From Mesorhizobium loti (GTDB lineage: Bacteria > Pseudomonadota > Alphaproteobacteria > Rhizobiales > Rhizobiaceae): a stretch of 64,000 nt of DNA. The notes beneath the pieces are model-generated. The model ran no database searches. It was not told the origin of the DNA and saw nothing but the letters and a program-made list of their open reading frames with translations. The stretch covers positions 2,643,501-2,707,500 of the forward strand of contig NZ_CP033334.1 of the NCBI RefSeq assembly GCF_013170705.1. The letters are read 5' to 3'. Position 1 is the first letter of the stretch. Every line of letters begins with the position of its first letter. Below are positions 18,845 through 29,142 of this stretch, one piece after another. Both the position numbers and the translations under genes were made by a program.

Positions 18845-19561
18845 ATGCGAACCAGTAGCGAAGTGACCACGATAGGCTTCGACGCCGACGACACGCTTTG
18901 GCAGAACGAACAGTTCTTCCGCATGACGGAGAAGCGCTTCGCCGCCATGCTTGCCGACCATGGCGAGGAGAAACAGATTTCGGCCCGATTGCTCGAAGCC
19001 GAACGGCGCAACCTTGCCGTTTATGGTTTCGGCATCAAGGGATTTACGTTGTCGATGGTCGAGACGGCGATCGAGGTCACCGACGGACGGGTCCCGGCTT
19101 CGGTCATAGCGCGGATCCTCGATGCCGGCCGCGAGATGCTGGCCCACCCGATCGAGGTCTTGCCGCATGTGCGTGAGACGGTGGAGAAGCTCGCCGGCGT
19201 GTACCGCCTCGTGATGATCACCAAGGGCGATCTCTTCGACCAGGAGCGCAAGCTGGCTGGCTCCGGCCTCGGTGACCTGTTCGATGCGGTCGAGATCGTC
19301 AGCGACAAGAACGCCGCGACTTATGCCCGCCTCTTCAGCCGCCACGGCGACGGTCCGGCAAAGAGCATGATGGTGGGCAATTCGCTGAAGTCGGACGTGG
19401 TGCCGGCCATCGAGGCCGGCGGCTGGGGTGTCCATGTGCCGCACGAACTGACCTGGGTGCTCGAGCATGTCGAGGCGCCGGTCGCCGACCCGCGATTCCG
19501 CCAGATATCCAACCTTGGGCAATTGCCCGAACTGATACAAAGCATCACGAAGCGAGATTGA
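18845..19561 (+). CDS. HAD family hydrolase
   Basis: A 238-residue haloacid-dehalogenase-superfamily protein. Motif I is FDADDTLW (nucleophile Asp13, second Asp15), motif II MITKGD near residue 122, and motif IV MVGNSLKSDV near 176 with acidic residues. It has a helical cap after motif I, as in YjjG/GS1-like phosphatases. A cytosolic phosphatase on a small metabolite is likely. The substrate is not evident. It is divergent from the puuA-like gene and convergent with the receiver-like gene. Confidence 0.85.
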   Translation: MRTSSEVTTIGFDADDTLWQNEQFFRMTEKRFAAMLADHGEEKQISARLLEAERRNLAVYGFGIKGFTLSMVETAIEVTDGRVPASVIARILDAGREMLAHPIEVLPHVRETVEKLAGVYRLVMITKGDLFDQERKLAGSGLGDLFDAVEIVSDKNAATYARLFSRHGDGPAKSMMVGNSLKSDVVPAIEAGGWGVHVPHELTWVLEHVEAPVADPRFRQISNLGQLPELIQSITKRD

Positions 19562-19572
19562 TCGCGCCTTGG

Positions 19573-20016
19573 TTAGCGGCTGATCAGGCGATCGATGACC
19601 GGTTGCAGCCGTTCGGGCGTGATCGGCTTCGCGACCACGACGTCGATCACGCTCGGCAGGCCCAGGCTTTCCGGCGTGCCGTTCTTGGTTGAAAGCAGGA
19701 TGACGGGAGGAAGCGATTTGCCCGACGCCCGCCGCAACGTTTCGATGCCGGACATCAGATTGTCGCAGTCCTTGTTGTCCGCGCCGCCGTCCAGGACAAT
19801 CACGCTCGGCACAAGTGTTCGCAAGGTCTTCGCCGCCATGTCAGGCGATTCCGAGATTGGCCTGAGCCCGGATCGCTCGACGATCTTCGACACCACCACA
19901 CGATTGATCGGCGATTTCCCGACAACAAGCACTTGCGAGGGACTGCGGATCGTTTCGGCGCTTGAACCCTGGGTCACCAGATTCGGATGTTTCGCGGTCT
20001 CCCCCTCGCTACTCAC
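19573..20016 (-). CDS. Degenerate response-regulator receiver protein
   Basis: A 147-residue single-domain protein with the CheY-like fold signature. The phosphoacceptor-equivalent Asp76 (VIVLDGG), the Ser109-Thr110 pair (LLSTKN) and the Lys130-Pro131 (VVAKPIT) are present. The acidic pair that binds magnesium after the first strand is replaced by Gly33-Lys34 (LVVGKSPINR). Phosphorylation by the usual route is therefore doubtful. It may be a phosphate-independent scaffold. No kinase adjoins it. Confidence 0.7.
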   Translation of the reverse strand: MSSEGETAKHPNLVTQGSSAETIRSPSQVLVVGKSPINRVVVSKIVERSGLRPISESPDMAAKTLRTLVPSVIVLDGGADNKDCDNLMSGIETLRRASGKSLPPVILLSTKNGTPESLGLPSVIDVVVAKPITPERLQPVIDRLISR

Positions 20017-20196
20017 TGGGCACCCAAGTCGGCCAAAAGCTCGCCCCTATTTCAATGCAGAGTTGAAATCTGGGTGACAATTGGCGTGAGATCGCACTCC
20101 ATGTCAAGTTGAAATAAAAGAGCTTGGAGACGCCTCCCCCAACAGTGGAGTCAAGCAATAGTACTGTACTGTCCTGTCCATGGATTGGTTGCATAA

Positions 20197-20232
20197 AAAT
20201 AAAATTCACCTGCGCATCCGCTGCGCAGGTGA
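20197..20232 (-). terminator. Rho-independent terminator of the aceA transcript
   Basis: An 11-bp perfect stem (20206-20216 with 20222-20232) and a 5-base loop. Read on the minus strand it is followed by a T-rich run. It lies 25 bp after the small gene downstream of aceA. Confidence 0.85.
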
Positions 20233-20256
20233 GAGGTCGGTTGCAACGATTGCCGG

Positions 20257-20499
20257 TCAGCCATGACTCTGCTGTGTGACGATTACCGGGATCAGAAGAT
20301 CGCCCCAATTGCCATCGCCGCCATGGTGCCTGGCCGAGCGCACCAGCTCCACCGAGACGCCCGCCTCGACCGCCTTCATCACCGACTGGTTCAGTCTGTG
20401 CAGATCGTTGGCGAGCATGCGGATCGTCGCCTGCTGGTCGACGCTCATCGTGGTCGATTGCTCTTCCGCCCGTTCCTTGACGCGGCTTATCGATGCCAT
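20257..20499 (-). CDS. Small hypothetical protein downstream of aceA
   Basis: An 80-residue protein, hydrophilic and mostly helical, with a VDQQATIRMLANDLHRL helix and a C-terminal WGDLLIPVIVTQ. I recognise no family. It begins 57 bp after aceA on the same strand and ends just before a strong terminator, so it is probably the second gene of the aceA transcript. The start ATG has GGAGAA upstream. Confidence 0.6.
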   Translation of the reverse strand: MASISRVKERAEEQSTTMSVDQQATIRMLANDLHRLNQSVMKAVEAGVSVELVRSARHHGGDGNWGDLLIPVIVTQQSHG

Positions 20500-20556
20500 T
20501 GGTCTTCTCCTGTTTCTGAAGCCCTGCTGGGCGTTTCCTCGGTATTTTCCGAGCCG

Positions 20557-21846
<1,290 letters not shown>

Positions 21847-22081
21847 GAGTCACTCCGAAGGATTGCTGTACTTTGTCCGCGCACCAATCTTTGGCGAGCT
21901 GCGATGTGACTGACTTTACATTGCGGCGCAAAATCTCCCAGAAAAATCAGCAATCATAGTCGCAGATAAGGGAAAACCTGTGTTGCGTTTGACAGAAGGC
22001 TGTTGTAAATTTGTCATGTTTGTAAACTGGTGAGGATCGAATTATCGCGGATGCCGTGTAAATTTCTGTCAAGGGCAGTCG
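21847..22081. promoter_or_regulatory. aceA / regulator divergent promoter region with repeated TGTAAA words
   Basis: The 235-bp region between two divergent genes contains TTGTAAATTTGTCA (22003-22016), TTTGTAAAC (22019-22027) and TGTAAATTTCTGTCA (22057-22071). These look like repeated binding sites for the adjacent regulator. The two first copies are spaced 16 bp apart. Which copies act on which gene is inference. Confidence 0.5.
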
Positions 22082-23527
22082 ATGGCTGACCAGAAGATCT
22101 TCGCGGGGCCGCGCATTCGCCGCATCCGCAATGCCAAGGGCCTCACCCAGACGGCGATGGCCGAGGGGCTCGGCATCTCGCCGTCCTATCTCAACCTTAT
22201 CGAGCGCAACCAGCGGCCGCTGACGGTGCAGCTGATCCTCAAGTTGGCCTCCGTCTACAAGGTCGATCCGCACGAGCTGCAGGGCGAGGCAAGAGGGTCG
22301 GTCGCGGCCTTGAAGGAGGTGTTCACCGATCCGCTGCTGGTCGGCGAATTGCCGGGAGATCAGGAGCTGATCGAACTTGCCGAGGCGGCGCCCAATGCGT
22401 CGGCCGCGGTGATAAAACTATTCCGCGCCTATCGCGAGCAGGCCGAGCGGCTGTCCGACCTCAACGAGCTTCTGGCGCGCGAGGGCCGGGCGACGGCGCT
22501 TTCGGGCGCCCGTTTGCCGATCGACGAGGTGCACGAGACCTTCGAGCGGCGGCCGAACCATTTTACCGCACTCGAGGAGGAGGCGGAGGCGTTCACCGCG
22601 GTCCTTGATCCCGGCGATGACCTGTTCGGTGCCTTGAAGGCCTGGCTGAAGCGCGAATACGGCATCGTCGTCAAGGTGCTGCCGGTCGCCACAATGCCGA
22701 ATTGGCGCCGCCGCTACGATCGCCATTCGCAGCGCCTGTTCCTGTCGGAGCGGCTGTCGCCGTTCGACCAGTTGCGCGAAGTGGCGATGGAAGCCTGCCT
22801 GATCCGCATGACGGTCGTGGTCGCCGGTCAGATCCAGGCGCTCAAGCTGAGCACGGACGAAGCCCGTCGCCTTGCCCGCTTCGAACTCGGTCGCTATGCC
22901 GCGCATGCGCTGATGATGCCCTATCAGGCCTTTCATGGGGCGGCCGTCCGCGCGCGCTACGACATCGACGTCCTTCGCTCACGCTTCGGCGTCTCCTTCG
23001 AGCAGGCGGCGAACCGGCTGACGATGCTGCAGCGGCAGGGCGCACCTGGTGTGCCGTTCTTCATGCTGGAGGTCGACAATGCGGGTAACCGCTTCCGCAG
23101 GGCCGGCAGCCAGGGCTTTCCGCATAGCCGCTTCGGCGGCGGCTGTCCGAAGCTGCCCGTGCACGTCGCTTTCACCCAGCCCGGCCAAGTTTTCGTCGAA
23201 GCGGTGGAAATGCCCGATGGCGCCGAATTCCTGTGCCTTGCCCGCACGCTGGAGGGGCCGCAGGGCGCATTCTCGGAGCGTCCGCGCCGCACTGCGCTGC
23301 TGCTCGGTTGCGACATCGGCTTTCGCGACGACATCGTCTATGGCGCGGCGCTGCCCGGCGCGGCCGCCGGAAAGTCGGGAACAGGCGCCGTCGTGGCGAC
23401 GCCGGTCGGACCCGCCTGCCGGCTTTGCGAGCGTGTCGGCTGCCTGGCGCGTGCCGAACCGCCGGTGACGCGCCCGCTCGGCCTCGACGAGATGGTGACG
23501 GGCCTGAGCGCTTTCGACTTCCAGTAA
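22082..23527 (+). CDS. XRE-family short-chain fatty acyl regulator (RamB/ScfR-like)
   Basis: A 481-residue protein. It has an N-terminal XRE helix-turn-helix (GLTQTAMAEGLGISPSYLNLIE, here shortened: GLTQTAMAEGL, about residues 20-40). A long central region resembling the IrrE-like/DUF2083 architecture of RamB and MccR-type regulators follows, and then a C-terminal Cys pair segment CRLCERVGC. Relatives regulate acetate, propionate or glyoxylate-cycle genes in response to acyl-CoA. Being divergent from aceA, it very probably controls it. Whether as activator or repressor cannot be read. Confidence 0.8.
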   Translation: MADQKIFAGPRIRRIRNAKGLTQTAMAEGLGISPSYLNLIERNQRPLTVQLILKLASVYKVDPHELQGEARGSVAALKEVFTDPLLVGELPGDQELIELAEAAPNASAAVIKLFRAYREQAERLSDLNELLAREGRATALSGARLPIDEVHETFERRPNHFTALEEEAEAFTAVLDPGDDLFGALKAWLKREYGIVVKVLPVATMPNWRRRYDRHSQRLFLSERLSPFDQLREVAMEACLIRMTVVVAGQIQALKLSTDEARRLARFELGRYAAHALMMPYQAFHGAAVRARYDIDVLRSRFGVSFEQAANRLTMLQRQGAPGVPFFMLEVDNAGNRFRRAGSQGFPHSRFGGGCPKLPVHVAFTQPGQVFVEAVEMPDGAEFLCLARTLEGPQGAFSERPRRTALLLGCDIGFRDDIVYGAALPGAAAGKSGTGAVVATPVGPACRLCERVGCLARAEPPVTRPLGLDEMVTGLSAFDFQ

Positions 23528-23663
23528 CGCGGCGGCAGAGGTGCCACAATCGTCGCCTGTGTCTGGATCACCCGCGGGTCAAGTCTTTGCGTTACGCGAA
23601 CAGGGCAGTTTTTTGTCGTCTCTTGCGCATCGTCCCGTCCACACAAGCTCGACAGTCGCGCCC

Positions 23664-24617
23664 ATGACAGACGCAGCATCATCACCGGCCCTTGTCGCTT
23701 CGACCGCCTCGCCGCGCGAGGAACGCGTCGGCATGCTTCTGGTCTTCCTCTCGGCGCTGATGTGGAGTTTCGGCGGCACCATCGCCCGCTTCATCACCGT
23801 GGGTGACAGCTGGACGGTTGTCTTCTGGCGCTCGGTTTGGGCCGCCGCCTTCCTGCTCGCCTTCATGGCCTGGCGTGACGGCTGGCGCGGCATGCTGAGA
23901 TCGTTTCGCGACATGGGCCTGCCCGGCCTTGCCGTCGGCTTCTGCTTCGCCATCGCATCGACTTCCTTCGTCGTGGCGCTCGCCTACACCACTGTCGCCA
24001 ACATACTTTTGATGCAGGCCGGCGTGCCGCTTCTGGCGGCGCTGTTTGCCTGGGCGCTGTTTCGCGAACGGATTGGTGTCGTGACCTGGGTGGCGATTGC
24101 CGCCGTCATCGCAGGCGTCGCCATCATGGTGTCGGAATCGCTCAATGGCGCCGTCTCGCCCATGGGCGACGGGCTGGCGCTGCTGATCGCGTTCATGTTC
24201 TCGATCGCCACCGTCATCACAAGGCGGTTCGCCAGCGTCAGGATGACCCCGGCGACCTGTCTCGGCACGATCCTGGCCGCGGGCCTTGCCGCCTCGCAGG
24301 CGTCGACCTTCACGGTCTCGGCCGGCGACATGGGCTTTCTCTTCGCGTTCGGCGTGGTCAATCTCGGCATCGGCCTTGCCTTCTTCGCCACCGGCGCGAG
24401 GCTGATCCCGGCTGCCATCGCGGCACTGCTTGGCACTTTTGAGCCGATCCTTGGGCCGATATGGGTCTGGCTCATCCATTCCGAAGTGCCGTCCGGACGC
24501 ACCATCATCGGCGGCGCGGTGGTGGTCACGGCGCTGCTTGTCCATATCGGTCTCGAGTTCAAACGCCAGGCACGGCCGCGGCGGGCAGGCGTCACTGGGG
24601 TGCCGTCGCCGAATTGA
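23664..24617 (+). CDS. EamA/DMT family transporter
   Basis: About 317 residues with ten hydrophobic segments forming two EamA repeats, the layout of drug/metabolite exporters in the inner membrane. The frame extends upstream to 23541, but the ATG at 23664 begins the segment that resembles family members. The substrate is unknown. It follows the RamB-like regulator after about 140 bp and may be a separate unit. Confidence 0.8.
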   Translation: MTDAASSPALVASTASPREERVGMLLVFLSALMWSFGGTIARFITVGDSWTVVFWRSVWAAAFLLAFMAWRDGWRGMLRSFRDMGLPGLAVGFCFAIASTSFVVALAYTTVANILLMQAGVPLLAALFAWALFRERIGVVTWVAIAAVIAGVAIMVSESLNGAVSPMGDGLALLIAFMFSIATVITRRFASVRMTPATCLGTILAAGLAASQASTFTVSAGDMGFLFAFGVVNLGIGLAFFATGARLIPAAIAALLGTFEPILGPIWVWLIHSEVPSGRTIIGGAVVVTALLVHIGLEFKRQARPRRAGVTGVPSPN

Positions 24618-24938
24618 TGCGGGGGCCGATGCTTTGCCATTGACAACCTCGCTGCCGCCCGGGCAGGCTGGGAACACGGCAACAACAAGACAGGCGTATC
24701 TTGCCAAGTCTCCCCGGCGGCCCGATCGAGACCGGACCATATTTCTGTATTTCTGTCCGCGCGGCGGCGAAAGCTTCTGACGGCACTGCGATTCCCCCCA
24801 GTCCGGGTCAATCGCGCGGCCGCGACCGGCGCGCCAATCGCCGCTTGTTGTCCCCTGGAAAGCTCAATAGTCTGAAACAAAAGTCCGGTCGCGCGTCGCG
24901 ACGAGCCGGCGACGGAACACTCACCAAAGGAGAATAGC
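24618..24938. other. Intergenic region before potF, no gene seen
   Basis: The 321-bp gap presumably contains the potFGHI promoter and leader. AAAGGAGAA lies just before the potF start. I see no coding frame with family character. Confidence 0.4.
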
Positions 24939-26036
24939 ATGATCCGCAAAGCGCTCTGGCTTTCGGCGACCTCGGTATTTCTGACATTGTTCACGCCCGC
25001 CGGGCATGCCGAGGATCGCGTCGTCAACGTCTTCAACTGGTCGGATTATATCGACAGTTCGATCATAGACGACTTCACCAAGAAGACCGGCATCAAGGTC
25101 GTCTACGACACGTTCGATTCCAACGAGATCCTGGAAACCAAACTGCTCGCCGGCGGCAGCGGCTACGACGTCGTCGTGCCGAGCGGCAACTTCCTCGCCC
25201 GCCAGATTCAGGCCGGTGTGTTCCAGAAGCTCGACAAGTCGAAACTGCCGAACCTCTCCAACATGTGGGACACGGTTTCCGAGCGAACCGCCAAATATGA
25301 TCCCGGCAACGAATACTCGGTCAACTACATGTGGGGCACGGTCGGCATCGGCTACAACACGAAGAAAGTGCAGGCGGCACTGGGCACCGACAAGATCGAC
25401 AGCTGGGACGTGTTCTTCAATCCGGATAGTCTTGCCAAGTTGAAAGACTGCGGCGTCTACGTGCTGGACTCGCCGGCCGACATCATACCGGCGGCGTTGA
25501 AATATCTAGGCCTCGACCCGAACAGCACTTCGCCGGACGATATAGCCAAGGCCGAGGAAGCTTTGCTCAAGGTCCGTCCCTACATCAGGAAGTTCCATTC
25601 GTCCGAGTACATCAACGCGCTCGCCAATGGCGACATCTGCCTCGCGGTCGGCTGGTCGGGTGACGTGTTCCAGGCCCGCAACCGCGCGGTCGAGGCCAAG
25701 CAAGGCGTTGAAATCGGCTATTCCGTGCCGAAGGAAGGCGCACAGATGTGGTTCGACCAGATGGCGATCCCCGCCGATGCGCCGCATGTCGCCGAGGCAC
25801 TCGAATTCATCAACTACATGATGACGCCCGAAGTGATCGCCAAATCGTCGAACTACGTGCTCTATGCCAACGGCAACAAGGCATCGCAGCAATTTGTCGA
25901 CAAGGCGCTGCTGGAGGATCCGGCTGTCTATCCGGACGCCGCGACCTTGCAGAAGCTCTACACGGTCTCCCCTTACGATCCCAAGACACAGCGTATCATC
26001 ACGCGCAGCTGGACCAAGATCGTCACCGGCCAATAA
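24939..26036 (+). CDS. potF: Putrescine-type ABC transporter substrate-binding protein
   Basis: A 365-residue periplasmic protein. A signal peptide ends near HAEDR (about residue 25). The mature protein starts with VVNVFNWSDYID, the hallmark of PotF/PotD, including the W-S-D-Y polyamine-contact region. It captures putrescine or spermidine for the PotGHI membrane complex. A strong ribosome site AAAGGAG precedes the ATG. It is the first gene of the potFGHI cluster, and a stable hairpin separates it from potG. Confidence 0.92.
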   Translation: MIRKALWLSATSVFLTLFTPAGHAEDRVVNVFNWSDYIDSSIIDDFTKKTGIKVVYDTFDSNEILETKLLAGGSGYDVVVPSGNFLARQIQAGVFQKLDKSKLPNLSNMWDTVSERTAKYDPGNEYSVNYMWGTVGIGYNTKKVQAALGTDKIDSWDVFFNPDSLAKLKDCGVYVLDSPADIIPAALKYLGLDPNSTSPDDIAKAEEALLKVRPYIRKFHSSEYINALANGDICLAVGWSGDVFQARNRAVEAKQGVEIGYSVPKEGAQMWFDQMAIPADAPHVAEALEFINYMMTPEVIAKSSNYVLYANGNKASQQFVDKALLEDPAVYPDAATLQKLYTVSPYDPKTQRIITRSWTKIVTGQ

Positions 26037-26045
26037 GCATCTGAA

Positions 26046-26083
26046 GCGACCCCGGCAGACAACTGCCGGGGTCGCGTATTTTT
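26046..26083 (+). terminator. Stable hairpin between potF and potG
   Basis: A perfect 13-bp stem (26046-26058 with 26063-26075), loop ACAA, followed by GTATTTTT. It looks like a rho-independent terminator, but lies inside the potFGHI cluster. It probably permits partial read-through and also protects the potF message, giving more binding protein than membrane components. Confidence 0.8.
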
Positions 26084-26118
26084 GGGGCACGAAGCAAGAA
26101 ACAGCACGGAGTGGGGAC

Positions 26119-27258
26119 ATGAAATCGCTTGGCAGCATCCGCAGGGATTTCGCGCCATGGAACGACCCGAACGCCAAGCCATACATCCAGTTCGACAAAG
26201 TGACCAAGAAGTTCGGTGACTTCACCGCCGTCAACAATCTGTCGCTGACGATCTTCGAGCGAGAATTCTTCGCCCTTCTCGGTGCCTCCGGTTGCGGAAA
26301 GTCGACCCTCCTCAGGATGCTCGCAGGCTTCGAGGAACCGACGGCCGGCCGCATCCTGCTCGACGGCCAGGACCTGCGTGGCATTCCGCCCTATCGCCGG
26401 CCGGTCAACATGATGTTCCAGTCCTATGCCCTGTTCCCGCATATGACGGTGGAAAACAACATCGCCTTCGGCCTCAAGCAGGAAGGCATGCCCAAGCCCG
26501 ACATCGAAAAACGCGTCGCCGAGATGCTGAAACTGGTCAAGCTCGAGCAGTTCGCCAAGCGCAAGCCGCACCAGCTTTCCGGTGGCCAGCGCCAGCGTGT
26601 CGCGCTTGCCCGCTCGGTCGCCAAGCGGCCGAAGGTGCTGCTGCTCGATGAGCCACTGGGGGCTCTCGACAAGAAGCTGCGCGAGGAGACCCAGTTCGAA
26701 CTGATGGATTTGCAGCAGGAACTTGGGCTGACCTTCGTCGTGGTCACCCACGACCAGGAAGAAGCGATGACCATGGCCGATCGCATCGCCATCATGGACA
26801 AGGGTGAGGTCATGCAGGTGGCGACGCCGGCGGAAGTCTATGAAGCCCCGGCCTCGCGCTTCGTCGCGCATTTCGTCGGCAACGTGAACATGTTCGAGGG
26901 CAAGGTCGCCGAGCGCTTGGCCAACACCACCCGCATCACCGGCGCGACAGGTGCCCAGATCGTCGTTGAAAACAGCGCCGATACCGCAGCCGGTTCCGAC
27001 ATCGTTTTCGCCATCAGGCCGGAGAAGATCAAGGTGTCGTCGAAGAAGCCGGCGGACGCTGTCAATGCGCTGGAAGGCGAGGTCTACGACGTCGCCTATC
27101 TCGGCGACATGACCGTCTACCACATCAGGCTGGATGACGGGCAGATCATCAGGGCAAGCGCGCTCAATGCGGCGCGGGTGACCGACGATCCGCTGACTTG
27201 GAACGACCGCGCCTGGGTGTCCTTCCGGCCCGACGCCGGCGTCGTGCTGGCGCGGTAG
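26119..27258 (+). CDS. potG: Putrescine-type ABC transporter ATP-binding protein
   Basis: A 379-residue ATPase. Walker A GASGCGKST, signature LSGGQRQRV, Walker B VLLLDEP and the switch histidine VVTHD are all present. A C-terminal TOBE domain follows (about 290-379). The frame extends upstream through potF, but the ATG at 26119, preceded by GTGGGGAC, is the family start. It powers polyamine uptake with PotH and PotI. Confidence 0.93.
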   Translation: MKSLGSIRRDFAPWNDPNAKPYIQFDKVTKKFGDFTAVNNLSLTIFEREFFALLGASGCGKSTLLRMLAGFEEPTAGRILLDGQDLRGIPPYRRPVNMMFQSYALFPHMTVENNIAFGLKQEGMPKPDIEKRVAEMLKLVKLEQFAKRKPHQLSGGQRQRVALARSVAKRPKVLLLDEPLGALDKKLREETQFELMDLQQELGLTFVVVTHDQEEAMTMADRIAIMDKGEVMQVATPAEVYEAPASRFVAHFVGNVNMFEGKVAERLANTTRITGATGAQIVVENSADTAAGSDIVFAIRPEKIKVSSKKPADAVNALEGEVYDVAYLGDMTVYHIRLDDGQIIRASALNAARVTDDPLTWNDRAWVSFRPDAGVVLAR

Positions 27259-27267
27259 GGGGCTGAC

Positions 27268-28236
27268 ATGTCCAACATCGCCGTCACCGATGCCGCCGGA
27301 CCATCGACTGTCGCCACGCCGTTCCTGACGCGGCTGGGTGCCGGCTTCGTCAACCGGCTCGTCATAATCGTCCCTTACCTCTGGCTGCTGTTCTTCTTCC
27401 TCATCCCGTTCATCATCGTCTTCAAGATTTCCATGTCGCAGACGGCGATCGCTATGCCGCCCTACACGCCGGTGCTCGATTTCAGCGATGGCGTCTCCGG
27501 CTTCTTCGCCGGGTTCCGAGACCTCAATTTCGACAACTATGTCTGGCTGACGCAGGACGCGCTTTATTTCAAGGCCTATGTGACGAGCGTCATCATTGCC
27601 GCGATCTCGACCGTGCTGACGCTGATCGTCGGCTACCCGATCGCCTATGGCATGTCACGTGCACCGGCCACCATCCGCCCGACCCTGCTGATGCTGGTCA
27701 TCCTGCCGTTCTGGACCTCGTTCCTGATCCGCGTCTATGCCTGGATCGGCATTCTCAAGCCCGAGGGGCTGCTCAACCAGCTATTGCTTGCCACCGGCAT
27801 CGTCAGTCAGCCGCTGATCATCCTCAACACCTACACGGCGATCTTCATCGGCATCGTCTATTCCTATCTGCCGTTCATGGTGCTGCCGCTCTATTCGTCG
27901 CTGGAGAAGATGGACTATTCGCTGATCGAGGCGGCCAAGGATCTCGGCTGCCCGCCAACATCGGCTTTCTGGAAGATCACCTTCCCGCTGTCGCTGCCCG
28001 GCGTCATTGCCGGCTGCCTGCTGGTGTTCATCCCGGCCGTCGGCGAGTTCGTCATCCCCGATCTGCTCGGCGGATCGCAGACGCTGATGATCGGCAAGAC
28101 GCTCTGGAACGAGTTCTTCGCCAATCGTGACTGGCCGGTGTCGTCTGCCGTGGCCGTCATCCTGCTGTTGTTGCTGACCGTGCCGATCATGCTTTTCCAA
28201 CAGGCACAGGCGCGTGCCCAGGAGCAGGGCAAATGA
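27268..28236 (+). CDS. potH: Putrescine-type ABC transporter permease
   Basis: A 322-residue inner-membrane permease with about six helices. The EAA loop reads LIEAAKDLGCPPTSAFWKITFPL, here shortened: EAAKDLGCPP, near residue 220. It starts 9 bp after potG and overlaps potI by 4 bp, so translation is coupled. Confidence 0.92.
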   Translation: MSNIAVTDAAGPSTVATPFLTRLGAGFVNRLVIIVPYLWLLFFFLIPFIIVFKISMSQTAIAMPPYTPVLDFSDGVSGFFAGFRDLNFDNYVWLTQDALYFKAYVTSVIIAAISTVLTLIVGYPIAYGMSRAPATIRPTLLMLVILPFWTSFLIRVYAWIGILKPEGLLNQLLLATGIVSQPLIILNTYTAIFIGIVYSYLPFMVLPLYSSLEKMDYSLIEAAKDLGCPPTSAFWKITFPLSLPGVIAGCLLVFIPAVGEFVIPDLLGGSQTLMIGKTLWNEFFANRDWPVSSAVAVILLLLLTVPIMLFQQAQARAQEQGK

Positions 28237-29051
28237 ACGCCACCTGGAGCCGCTTCAACGTCACCTCGATCGTGCTTGGCTTCGCCTTCCTGTACCTGCC
28301 GATCGTGCTGCTCATCGTCTTCTCCTTCAACGAATCCAAGCTCGTCACCGTATGGGGCGGCTTCTCGACCAAATGGTACGTGTCGCTGTTCCACAATCAG
28401 GGCCTGATGGACGCCACCTGGGTCACGGCGCGTGTCGGCGTCATTTCGGCGACGGTGGCGACCGTGCTCGGCACGCTGGCCGCGCTCACCCTGACGCGCT
28501 ACACCCGCTTCCGGGGCAGGGTGCTGTTTTCCGGCATGGTCTTCGCGCCGCTGGTCATGCCGGAAGTCATCACCGGCCTGTCGCTGCTGCTGCTCTTCGT
28601 TGCCGTCGGCCTCGACCGCGGCTTCTTCACGGTAACGCTCGCCCACATCACGCTCACAATGTGCTTCGTGGCCGTCGTGGTGCAATCGCGGCTGGTCTCC
28701 TTCGATCGTTCGCTGGAGGAGGCGGCGATGGATCTCGGCGCGACGCCGGCGAAGACTTTCTTCCAGATCACGCTGCCGGTCATCCTGCCGGCGATCGTGT
28801 CGGGCTGGATGCTGGCTTTCACGCTGTCGCTCGACGATCTTGTGATCGCCAGCTTCACCTCGGGGCCGGGCGCCACGACGCTGCCGATGAAGATCTACAG
28901 CCAGGTCCGCCTCGGCGTGACACCGGAGATCAATGCCGCCTGCACCATCCTGATCGCCGTCGTCGCGGTCGGTGTCATCGTCGCCTCGATCGCCAACAAG
29001 CGGCGGGAGGTACAGCGTCAGATCGACGAACAGGCGGCGCAGCGCGGGTGA
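28233..29051 (+). CDS. potI: Putrescine-type ABC transporter permease
   Basis: A 272-residue inner-membrane permease with six hydrophobic segments and the EAA loop EEAAMDLGATPAKTF near residue 165. It forms the heterodimeric channel with PotH. A GC-rich hairpin (29065-29091) without a T run follows the gene. Confidence 0.92.
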   Translation: MNATWSRFNVTSIVLGFAFLYLPIVLLIVFSFNESKLVTVWGGFSTKWYVSLFHNQGLMDATWVTARVGVISATVATVLGTLAALTLTRYTRFRGRVLFSGMVFAPLVMPEVITGLSLLLLFVAVGLDRGFFTVTLAHITLTMCFVAVVVQSRLVSFDRSLEEAAMDLGATPAKTFFQITLPVILPAIVSGWMLAFTLSLDDLVIASFTSGPGATTLPMKIYSQVRLGVTPEINAACTILIAVVAVGVIVASIANKRREVQRQIDEQAAQRG

Positions 29052-29142
29052 GCAGCTCGAAAGTGTGCCCTCGGGCTTGGCCCCGAGGGTGACAACCGGT
29101 TCTCGCACGAGGCGACGTTCAACTGAAGGGTGCGTGCTTCTG

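Noticed and set aside
29065..29091. GC-rich hairpin after potI
   Set aside because: Good stem but no T run on either strand, so not called as a terminator.
27915..29108. A 397-residue minus-strand frame over potH/potI
   Set aside because: Antisense to two permease genes; composition rich in Arg, Asp, His and Gln typical of a shadow.
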